This document shows, piece by piece, positions 20,340 through 30,223 of a stretch of 64,000 nt of DNA. The translations under genes were made by a program, and so were the position numbers. The first letter of the stretch is position 1. Every line of letters begins with the position of its first letter. The stretch is from Euonymus europaeus (lineage: Eukaryota; Streptophyta; Magnoliopsida; Celastrales; Celastraceae), in contig OY756958.1 in the NCBI GenBank assembly GCA_963580455.1, positions 3,236,501 through 3,300,500 on the forward strand. Reading direction: 5' to 3'. Under the pieces are notes generated by a model. The model was not told where the DNA came from and ran no database searches. It saw nothing but the letters and a program-made list of their open reading frames with translations.

Positions 20340-21500
20340 CATCTATGTCTATTATATCGGTAATAATGATTGTTATATATTAACAATTTATTATCATTAC
20401 AATATAAATGTGGATTGTATTTTCTACCAATAAGGATAGTAATATGGGAAAATAAATCGACCGTAAATTTATAGAGACAGGAAAACGATAGTAATATGTG
20501 TTATTTGCTCATACATTCACTGGTATTTGTGTGCTTACTAAAATTACATATGTATTTGCGTATATATTAATGATTATCCTTGCCATAGTCAGAAATTATA
20601 GCTTTGTGTATTCTTCATAGTTATTTGGGGATTCTCGATTATATCTTAATACTTCAGCCTATTTCTTTTTCATTTTCAAAATCAATAGTTGAATCTAAAT
20701 TCGTCTTTTAAAGTTTGATTGATGTCCTCCATATCCTATTGTGAGTTAATGTTGCTTATGGGTTTTGTCCTTTTGTTTTATTAATTAATTTATTTATGTT
20801 GTGTGATTTTTTATATTAGAAAATATTTAATTTTGTTATGTTTTTTTTTTTGGTTTTGCTTTTGGGTTTTTTTCCCTTCATATTATTGCAATTCTTTGTA
20901 GTTGATTTATTTGATTTTGATTTAGGATTCACCTTTCATTTGTAGATTTTTGCTATTTTTAAATCTGGAGATCACTGTCTTCCTGTCAGGTTTTTCATTT
21001 CATTGAATCTCTATGTTATTAGCTGATTTTTGGATTGAACTTTTATTTGGTAACCATTTCATCAACTTTTTTAGAACAAATTCCTGTGTATATGTTAGCT
21101 TGAATTTTCAAAAATTGATTTTTTAAAATAATTTTAAAAAATAAAAATCATAAAAAAAAAATTGTTCAAAAAATGTGTTGTATGTATGTAGTAACAATTC
21201 CTAGGAGCAATAATATACAATAACAAAGAAAAACATTTGGCATTTTTAAGACTTTTTTTTTCAAAAAAAAAAAAATTTGCACCCAAACATGTAGTTAACT
21301 TTTTTGCACTTCTCTCATATTTGGCCTATGGTTTCTTGTAATAAAAAAACCTTCTTTTTCAAAAAAAAAAAAACCTTCATGTTCTTTATTAACTAAACCA
21401 AAACTGCTAGAAAAAATATATTTTTTATTATATAAATCCCAAAATTAATCACAAACTAGGTTTTTAAGTATATTCGTATACTAAATAAATTTGTTAAATA
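20340..21500. repeat. AT-rich segmental repeat, copy C
   Basis: This block matches 38040-39310 in order. Shared phrases include ATCTATGTCTATT, ATTATCCT.GCCATAGT, AGTTATTTGGGGATT, TTGAATCTAAATTC, GTTGCTTATGGGTTTTGTC, CACCTTTC.TTTGTAG, CTTCCTGTCAGG, TTTTTTAGAACAAAT, ATGTATGTAGTAACAATTCC and TTTGGCCTATGGTTTC. Part of it (20400-20530) also matches 29460-29580. It is not coding; no terminal repeats were found at its edges. Confidence 0.75.
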
Positions 21501-21689
21501 TGAAACTTAGTTTAGTACTTGTTTTTAGTAATTAGTTTTTTCACAAAAATATGTTTATAGTTGTCTTGGTAGAGTCCTTAAGGATGTTCTTATTTTAGTG
21601 AAAAAACAAAGTACTTATACTCTCAAACCATTGTATATGATAAAATGTATGTATGTATGTGATTAAACCCTAAATGAAAATTATAATCA

Positions 21690-22018
21690 ACAGTTATTGA
21701 TGCACGTCTATATAGGCTTGCTTACTTGGAGGCCGGGGTTATGGGCAAGGAGAGATTGAAGCACAACAGAAGGATCAGCACCTCATGGAGTGGCAAAACC
21801 ACCTTCCATTGCTTGACTTTTATTTTCTTTATTTATGGGCCTATGTTATGTTGTGTTTCATCCTTAGGGGACAATTAAGTCATATGCTTGTGGGTTTTAT
21901 ATATATTTATCAATGTAAGCCCTAGGGCTCAAATAGTTTTTTCTCTCAACTTTCGACATTCGTCTTGAATCAACGATTGTTGATGCCTATTTACCCTGTA
22001 TTCATGCATGAATCAACA
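21690..22018 (+). mobile_element. Ty3/gypsy LTR (copy 1)
   Basis: The sequence is homologous to 32120-32432: GGCTTGCTTACTTGAAGG-like start, ATGGGCAAGGAG, GATCAGCACCT, GGACA.TTAAGT, TTTTATATATATTTA (TATA-like), TGTAAGCCCTAGG, CAACTTTCG.CATTCGTCTTG, AACGATTGTTGATGCCTATT, and an end at AATCAACA. Immediately after it, TTTGTAGAAAGCTGGTTGC looks like an eroded Met-tRNA primer-binding site. A gag remnant follows on the same strand, so this is the 5' LTR of a plus-oriented element. Confidence 0.7.
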
Positions 22019-22084
22019 AGTTTGTAGAAAGCTGGTTGCATTTCTTTTTTGAGAGTCTTTTGTGTTCGAGTTTTCGCTATGTCA

Positions 22085-22512
22085 ACTAGTACTAGAGCAT
22101 GTTCGTTCTTGACGAGATGCCACCAAGGAGAGGGTGCAAGAGGTTCCTATTCAGGACGTGTTTGCACATGATCGCATGACACATATGGAGCAACATATTG
22201 TACAGTTAAGGAAATAATTTGTTACATTTATGGCGCAACAAAGAGCGGTCTGTCGTGAAGAACGTATGAAAGCTGATAAGGAATCATAGGGTAGTGATGA
22301 TCAATGGATGTGAGAATTTGATATGCGAACAAAAACTACGTAATTCCAAGGCAGTCTACAACCCAAAGAATTCTTTCATTGGTTGAATATTGTGGAAGAA
22401 GTGTTAGATTTCAAATGAGTTCCTGAGGAGAAAGATTGGGCTAATAGCTACAAGGCTGCAAAGTAGAGTTGCAACATGGTGGCATCAGTTGAAGCTTCAA
22501 CGAACCAGAATT
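22085..22512 (+). pseudogene. Ty3/gypsy gag remnant
   Basis: A frame with stops contains FQGSLQPKEFFHWLN and VEEVLDFK at about 22345-22415, the most conserved part of plant gypsy gag (FQGSLQPEEFLDWL..VE..LDFK), and then EEK, ending before the expected RLRGRAATWWQQ segment. Frames change at least twice and the sequence breaks off near 22510, where an unrelated repeat begins. No protease, reverse transcriptase or 3' LTR follows. Confidence 0.8.
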
Positions 22513-23260
22513 GTGAAACCCCGACACACACAAAAAAAGGTTTTAGTTAAGTTGTTGATTGCCCATGTTGCACTGGATCACAAAAAATTATTTTTGAACT
22601 AGGTTCACCAAATGAGTTATAAATTTTAGCACATAAGTTTGTTTCAATATCATAATATATAAAATTGAAGCTTACGCCGAGTCGGATGTGAATCTGAAAC
22701 CTGACAAGAAGAAAAAGAGTTTTGGTACTGCAGTGCCCGTGTTGCTGGTCACATGATTTTAGTGACATCTTTCTGGCACCTCAGAGCCCAATTTCAATGC
22801 CTCAGCACCAAAGTGGTTAGTTGACGACATCATTCTAGCGCCACAGTGCCCAATCTTGGAGCTACTGCCCCTAGAGGGAATTTTGTAAGTTAAAAAGAAA
22901 ATTAGACGCGATTTTGCTGAAACAAAATTAGAGAAAACTCAAGAGGGGAGAGAGAGAGAGAGAGAGAGAGATTTTGGAAGATTGAAGCTTGGCTTTACAA
23001 GGTTTTGAAGAGACTAGCAACATTCAAGCAATATTTAAAGATTTGAGGGGAGTTCTTGAGTTTTTGAAAAAGTTAGATTTTTTGATAGATTTGTAGAAAT
23101 CTTTGATTGTTTGGAGCCTACATCTCTGAAAGAAACTTCATCTATTGCATATGTTAAAACCTGTGATATATTTGATCTGAATTGGATTTAGTATCAGATC
23201 CATACGTCGTTGTTGAAATACTTTCTCCAATAGAATCTGCTTTGTGGGCTTTATTGTATC
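22513..23260. other. Repeat-derived spacer with GA microsatellite
   Basis: Phrases about '...CACCTCAGAGCCCAATTTC...' and '...GCGCCACAGTGCCCAATC...' at 22770-22870 repeat each other, as in a retroelement LTR. A (GA)n run lies at about 22950-22972. No gene was found. Confidence 0.4.
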
Positions 23261-23267
23261 AGCCTCG

Positions 23268-23592
23268 TTTTATATCCCATTGGGTTATATCCCATAATTT
23301 ATTCCATTATATAATACAATGGAATAACAATTTTATTACAGTGGAATGCATATTATTACAATGGAATATGTTATTTCATTGTGCTAGAATCTGTTATTCC
23401 ATTGTGATAATACAATGGAATAACGTATGGGATATTTCATTGTAATAATACAATGAAATAACAGATTTTAGTACAGTGAAATACGTATTATTACAATGAA
23501 ATACGTTATTTCATTGTAATAAAATCTGTTATTCCATTATAATAATACAATGGAATAAAATATGGGATCCCATGAGATACAACCCCATGAGA
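23268..23592. mobile_element. Palindromic MITE-like element
   Basis: The left edge (TATATCCCATTGGGTTATAT, CCCATAATTTATTCCATTAT) and the right edge (ATAATGGAAT-type runs, then AAAATATGGGATCCCATGAG) are inverted repeats of each other over roughly 55-60 bp. Between them are further alternating inverted units of CATTGTAATAATACAATGG and ATTCCATTGT. The whole element is A/T-rich, about 325 bp, noncoding, and could fold into a long multi-armed hairpin. This is typical of a MITE, with internal reduplication of the arm. The target-site duplication was not established. Confidence 0.7.
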
Positions 23593-24368
23593 TATATATC
23601 ATTTTCCTTATTGTATTTGAAGAACCACTTTCCTCTACATCACTATTTGAAAAATATCATCTATATCACGATTCCAATTTTCTCTGCAAAATAATCCATT
23701 CAAGTGAGCATATCCATGCTTTGCTGAGCAAATATTGGATCAACCCAATTTTCTTGTTGTATGAGTTTGGAATTTAGCCAAGCAAATCTTGAAAGAGGAA
23801 AGAAGAAGTATGATGATAAAATCAAATCTAGGTGAAATGGATTTTTGTTCTTCGAAGAGGAAGAAGAATCTATTTTTTATTTCCGTTTTTTTGCATTTTT
23901 TTTAATTTTTAATTTTTGAATTTTGTCTTAAGATTAATGACATGTGTTGCATTTTAATTAACTAAAATTTTTTCATGTCACAATTTATTTATTTTTTTAA
24001 AAATGACACTCAGCATTTTTTTGACGAAAAGTAAATATAAGGGTAAACGTGATCTGTTTTTCAAAATAGAAGAACTTCTTTGTTCCGAGAAAAGTACACT
24101 AACTTAAGTGACTCGTAAGTGAAATTACATGGCCATATATAATACTTTTGTTAACAAATAAATCCCAAAATTCTAAATCCTAAATAAGATCGGAACTTTA
24201 CTAACTTATGTGTGAACTTTACTAACATGTTCTTAGTCTCATATTATAATTTTTGAAATTGATAATTATCGGATATTACCCATAAAATGATTAATTTATT
24301 GATTGGATGCACTAAACAAACCCACATTTTTTAAACCCGATTCCTATAACTCTAGGTTGTCAAATCAA
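23593..24368. other. AT-rich spacer
   Basis: No recognised gene. Homopolymers and short direct repeats only. Confidence 0.35.
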
Positions 24369-24975
24369 TTAACACATACATATCACAGTGACACGTGTAA
24401 ATTCGTAGACCATCTTATCCACAGTCCATACCCTTTTCACAAAAATATTCATCCTTAGTGCATTTTGTAAATACATGTACTTATATAGAGAAGTGAAGAG
24501 CCATTGAAACAAGGTCGTCTCCGTTGACACCAGCGACGTAAAACAAGGCAGTGCAGTTTTGTTGAAAGGGGCCCTACCGAAAGCATTCTCAATCAAGCTA
24601 AAAAGGAAGACAAAGACGAACACGATAAAAGAAATGCTAAAGAGGGAGGCGTAAGCCACACCTTCCACCCCAAGCACAATCGCTATGATGGACGTCAGAA
24701 CCTCAAAAGTTGAAGCATAAAAAACCCACATAAACGCGAGCACCCCATCAGCAATGACATACTTTATGGCCCCCCATCTTGAGTTAACCCTTCTCACCAC
24801 AGTAACAATGAGTACTTACGTGCTGGAGGCGGTGGTGATGAGAGGCAACAATTAGAGGGGGAGGAGTCCTGTTGCTTCTATTTCTGAATTTGTGCGTGAT
24901 TATTGAGAAACAAAAGACGACAATAAAACACGTGAAAATCGAAATAAGATGAGAGAGGATTAATATGCCACGCAT
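24369..24975 (-). pseudogene. Putative multi-pass membrane protein, frame-broken
   Basis: A first frame starts with ATG at 24975 and has an N-terminal hydrophobic anchor (ILILSHLISIFTCFIVVFCF), then a basic/proline-rich stretch. A perfect GTAAGT donor follows at 24819. The second frame (24800-24369) contains three hydrophobic spans: YVIADGVLAFMWVFYASTF, VLTSIIAIVLGVEGVAYASL and SISFIVFVFVFLFSLI. The two frames overlap in different registers, and there is no room for an intron between them. Either the first exon belongs to another transcript or the gene is frameshifted. I do not recognise the family. Codon use is plausible for a former gene. Confidence 0.35.
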
Positions 24976-25199
24976 GTTTTCTCTCTCTAGTACTAGTCCT
25001 GTAACACGTAATTGTCAAAAAGGGATCCTATTAATAGGGTTGGGTTTAAAAAATTTGAGTTTATTTACCAATTACCTTTATTAATTGACCTTAATCACTG
25101 CAACAAGCCAAAAGATCTTAACGGTGCAATACAAGTGCGTTGGAAATTTCCAATTGTGTGGGAATCGGGACCGCCACGCGGAAGTATTCGAAAGCGACT

Positions 25200-25520
25200 C
25201 TCCCCATCTTTCCTACCTATTTATACCGACTCCACAATTACGAAGCTCCAAACCTACAAACCGAAATCAAATAGGGCACAGACAGATTGAAAGCTCTGAA
25301 ATTGCAGGTTGCTTTTAACGTTGCCAATGCTGCTACGGAGTTCATGATTCTTCTCTTCGGAATCTCATATTTCTCAATTCCTCGTTTCATTGGACTTGGG
25401 GGAAAGGAGATGACAAAGGGAGAAATCGAGGATCTGAAGATTGAAATCATGGAGTTCAAGTCATGGTTTTCTTGAAATTTTAGGGCATAATTTTCTTTCG
25501 AAGTCAGTAATTGATAGGTA
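25200..25520 (+). other. Promoter/first-exon-like unit
   Basis: CTATTTATACC at about 25218 is TATA-like. About 50 bases later an open region (25287-25475, no ATG start; reads VAFNVANAATEFMILLFGISYFSIPRF in part) is followed by GATAG|GTACGT, a good donor. The intron start resembles sequences at 28788 and 29036. It may be the 5' end of a noncoding or dead transcript. I cannot name a protein family. Confidence 0.3.
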
Positions 25521-26084
25521 CGTATCTTGGTCTGATTCTACTGATTTTTTAAATTTTGAACAACCGTTGTTGTTCTCCTCCTGAAGCGGTTGTAATTTCA
25601 TAGAAAATCCACAATTTGCTTTTTCTTTTCTCTAACGGCTCCATTTTTTAAAATAATACAAAAATATCTCTTATCGGAGTCGGACTCTTTGCTCCGCTTC
25701 CTCTTTCAAACCCAACGGCGCTATTTTGAAAAATTATTCTAACGGATCTCTCTTCAATAATTTTCTCTCATTACTATGAGCCTCATATTTCAAATTGAAG
25801 GGCTCTATTTTGAAAAATAAATAAATTCTAACGGCTCTTTCTAAAACAAATCATCTATTCCTACCCTGCCTGTTCTTCCAAATTCAACGGCCATATTTTT
25901 TAAAATAATTCTGAGGCTTCTCTATAAAATAATTTCTCTCTCAAATTCTCTTTGCTTTCCGTCTTGTTCTCAAAAATTGAAGGGCTCTCTCAGGTTTTGT
26001 TTTCCGCTTCTTCCTTCTTCTGATGTTCGTCTTCAATCCTTTGAGTGCTGTATTGGTGATTATGATAGTAATTCGTGTAAATTT

Positions 26085-26420
26085 TATCTAATATGAGACT
26101 AGATGATGTAGGTTGTATGTTTCCATTCAACTATTTAACAGCATTTGTATCTGTGGTTTTTGTTGGAAATTGGATGGGTAATATGTGCTGTCTTCCCAAA
26201 TTGACACTTCTGACTCTTTCTTTTCCATTTTCTCTATCAACAGTTGAATCTATAATCTTAATTCATCCCAAATTGACACTTCTGACTATTTAACAGCATT
26301 TGTATCTGTGGTTTTTGTTGGAAATTGGATGGGTAATATGTGTTGTCTTCCCAAATTGACACTTTTCTTTTCCATTTTCTCTATTAACATTTAACAGTTG
26401 AATCTAAAATCTTAATTCAT
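26085..26420. repeat. Local tandem duplication (~155 bp)
   Basis: CTATTTAACAGCATTTGTATC ... GGAAATTGGATGGGTAATAT ... CTTCCCAAATTGACACTT occurs at about 26131-26210 and again at 26284-26365, nearly identical. Related, more diverged copies are at 26597-26660 and 34489-34575. Confidence 0.7.
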
Positions 26421-26529
26421 CTCAAAGTTTGAAGCATTGAAGGGCTCTCTCCAATTTTGTTTTCTGCTTCTTCCTTCTTTTGATGCTTGTCTTAAATCCT
26501 GAGTACTCACTACATGTAGATTGTATTGG

Positions 26530-29500
26530 TGATTATGATAGTAATTCGTGTAAATTTTCTTTAATATGAGACTAGATGTAGGTTGTACGCCTTCAACTAT
26601 TTTTGTTGGAAATTGGATGGTTAATACGTGTTTGTCTTCCCAAATTGGTACTTCTGACTCTTTCTTTTCTATTTTCTCTATCAACAGTTGAATCTAAAAT
26701 CTTAATTCATATATAAGTTTGAAACCATAATGATTTTTTTTTAATGATGTCCATATTATTTCTTGTTTACTTTCCATCTTTCGCTTTTTGTGTATATGTT
26801 AATATGGGCATTATCTTGACACTTTAGCTCTTTTTAAAGTTAGTTTGTGGATTTCTTCTTCATGAGTTGTTGATAATTTTGCTTTTTTGACTTTTTATAT
26901 TATTAATCCATGTATCTCTGTCCGGATGTGATTTAATTTCTTTCTATCTGGTAGGATTTTGTTTTGTTTGTTTTTTATTTGTGGATTTTTCTTTTCCCCT
27001 TTAATTTTTTATTTGGGGATTATTCATGGTCTTTAGATGTGTAAGTGCATGGCCATCGTAGAAAGAATTTTTCATGTTATGGCAATTGGTTCTTGTTTTA
27101 GGTCTAGACATGTATGTTAGGGATTCTCGGACCTCTTTATACAAGGAGAAACCTTATGTTTCATGAGGGCTGTGTATTTATTGTTTTGAGCTCACAAGGA
27201 GTAGTGAATGTGAATCCTTGATTCCTTCTAGTCTTGAGTTCTTTTTTATATTGGCGTTTCTTATGTTTGTGCTAATATAAGGTCTTTAGATGTGTCGAAC
27301 TGTCGATGGCTATCATAGAAAGAATTTTCATGTTATGGCATATGATTCTCGTTTTAGAATTAGACTTGTATGTTTGGGATTATAGGACCTCTTTCTACAA
27401 GGAGAAACCGTACGTTTCATGAGAGGTGTATATTTACTGAGGTTTTAATCAAGATCTTTGCTTTGCATTTTCCCTTCTCACTAAGGTATTGTCATCACTA
27501 TTATTTTAGGTTTTCGTGTAATCTTGTTGTTCTTCCTCTTTTCCATGTCATTATTGTTTTTTATCATTTCATTCAAATAATCAAATTATAGCCAGTACTC
27601 AGAGGTGATCTTTGCCTTCTAACTTCTCTTTGTTGGAAAAATAGGTGCTAGATTTTTTTTTAACATCATCATATTTCACATAGTTTGCTTTCTAAATCTT
27701 TTATCGAGGCCTGGTTTACTTTCTAAATCTTTTATCGAAAGTGTTGCTGCTTTAGATAAAATGATCTTTGAGACTACTTTTTGTAGTTCTTACATCATTA
27801 CATTCTAGTCAATTAGAATATGTTTCCTTAGAATATATTTATAGCTGAAGTAGGATTCAGTGATTTACATAGTCTTTTTATTATGACATCACATTAAGAA
27901 GTGCATGGATACAGGTTAATCATTTCCAAGAGAGATCAAAGCCCAACAGGTAACATAGAAGTTTGACGTTTGTTTTGTCACTGTCATCTGTGTTCTACTT
28001 ACCTAGTTCTTAAATATTTTGAATATCCGTGTGCATATTTGTAACTATGAAACTGAATCTGATTCATACGTACAGTACAATTTTGAGGTGATGTTATGTT
28101 GTGCTGTCTTTTACTATAACTACATCTTAGAAAGTATAGGAGACGTAATAATGGTTTTCAAGTTTCAATTGGTTGTTGACTCTAGAGTAATTTCAAGATT
28201 TTGAATTTCTATATATTTTATACTAAAAATCCTCTTTCATTCGTGCCTTAAGCTTTTCTGTGCCTTTTCTTTCAACTGGATTTGGATTGCTTTTCTGTTG
28301 TATTTGACAACATTGAATTTGATCTGAATTAATTTTTCCATTCTGACTGATTGGATGTGATGTAGTCTTGTTATAAATATAAATCACAAATTAAAAAAGG
28401 AATTTTTTATCTAACAATTGATATGATATGGATCTGTACAATGACATTGAAAACCATCTTTCTCTATTTTTACACCTTTTGCTTTTTTATTAAAATTGAG
28501 TATTTTTACATAGAATTATTTGAAACGCTACCAATGTATGAATCAATGAGCCAATAATATATGTTACATGCCTTTACCTGTAAATTTGTGTACATGTTCA
28601 AAAAGGAATTTCGTGGATAAGGATAGGTTTGGTTATTTGAAGATATCATTTCTGATATATATGAAATCCTAGCGGAGAAGATTTGAGGTTTGTATTTCCT
28701 TCTCATCTTAGATCTACTTACTAGTTCCTCGAATACTTTCAAATGATTTTTTATGGAGTGCATGTCATATTAAAATTTTTTGTCGGCAATTGACAGGTAT
28801 GCATCTTGCTCTGTTATGCTGGTTTTTTAATTTCACATTAACGACTCTGTTTTGAAATTTTTTGTTGAATAAGGTGAGTTTGGTTATCTAAATATATCAT
28901 TTCTGATAGATATAAAATCCCATCAGAGAAGATTGAGGTTTGTATTCCCTGCTCATCTTAGATTTACTAACCTAGTTCCTCAAATATTCTAAATGGTTTT
29001 TCATGAAGTACCTGACATAATAAGGTTTTATGTTGGCAATTGATATGTATTATCTTGCTCTGCTTATGCTGATTTAACTTTTGTCCCCTTTAATTGGAAA
29101 ATATACATATTTGCACATCTTCACCGGCTCTGTTTTTAAAAAATTTCACAGCTCTATAATTCTAACGGCTATTTTCAAGTACTTTATGTATCATACTCTC
29201 TGGTCCTTTTAAATTCAACAACTGGATTTTGAAAATAATCTGAATGGCTCTATAATCCTAACAACTCTCTTTCAAATAATTTCTACTCTGCGCCCCTTTT
29301 TCAATTCTCTCTGTGCTCCATCTTGTTCTAGAAAATTGTGGTCTCTCAGTTAGTTCCCATTTCTGTTCTTTGATTGTCTGCTTCTAACTTCTTTTGATCC
29401 TTGCCTTCAGTCCTCTGAATGCATGCTCTTCCATATGTTAATTTACTTGCATTTATATTATATGAAGATGAAGATTGTATTGTATTGTATACCAATAAGG

Positions 29501-30000
29501 ATATTAATGTGGAAAAACTAAATCGACTGTAAATTTACGGAGACATCAAAAGGATCGTAATATGCGTTCTTTGCTCATACATTCACTTGATCTGCTTGAC
29601 AATGCTATTTGATTGCCTTCAGTTTCTATTGAGAGTTTGGTATCTGTGGTTTGTGTCGTATATTAGATAGCTATACGTGTTGAGCTTACTGATATTACAG
29701 AAGTATCTATGTATACGTCAATGACTATCATTGCAGCTTTGTTTAAACTTTATAGGCATTTGGGGATTTCATCTTCATGGGTTCTTGAGTGTATCTTATA
29801 CTTTTGCCTCTTCCTTTTTCATGTTCAAAATCAGTAGTTGAATCTAAATTCATCTTAAAGTTTTGAAACTTCATGGTGTTGTTTATTTGATTACTGCCAT
29901 CCATACTTCCATAGTATTTCCCGTCCACTGCCACGCGCTCTCTCTGCGTACATGTCAATGATTGATGTCGTCCATATGTTTTCATTAATTCTAAAATAGG
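26530..30000. repeat. AT-rich segmental repeat, copy A
   Basis: It is collinear with 34440-38560. Matching landmarks in order: TATGAGACTAGATG (26566/34457), TTGGAAAAATAGGT (27632/36280), AACATCATCATATTTCACAT (27660/36312), AGAGATCAAA.GCCAACAG (27930/36600), TTGATATGATATGGATCT (28418/36905), ACATGTTCAAAAAGGAATTT (28590/37079), GAGGTTTGTATTTCCTTCTC (28683/37120), and TTGAATCTAAATTCATCTTA (29838/38400). Within copy A, 27031-27190 is itself duplicated at 27279-27440, and 28560-28790 at 28860-29050. It is noncoding, with no terminal repeats identified. Confidence 0.75.
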
Positions 30001-30223
30001 GTTTTTTTAGGCAATTTTGTGCCGAGTTTCCGTTTAACACTTCTTTTTCCTTCGTGCTATACGACAAATTCGATATTTGATTTCAAGGTTCATGAATCTG
30101 GTTTGATTCGACAATGATTTACATCAGTGTATATGACAAAGCTCTGCTATTTTTGGCGCATGAATCTCTCCTGTTACTTTGCTAGTTTGCTGCAGTATTC
30201 TTCTCCAGCTTCTATTTGTTACT

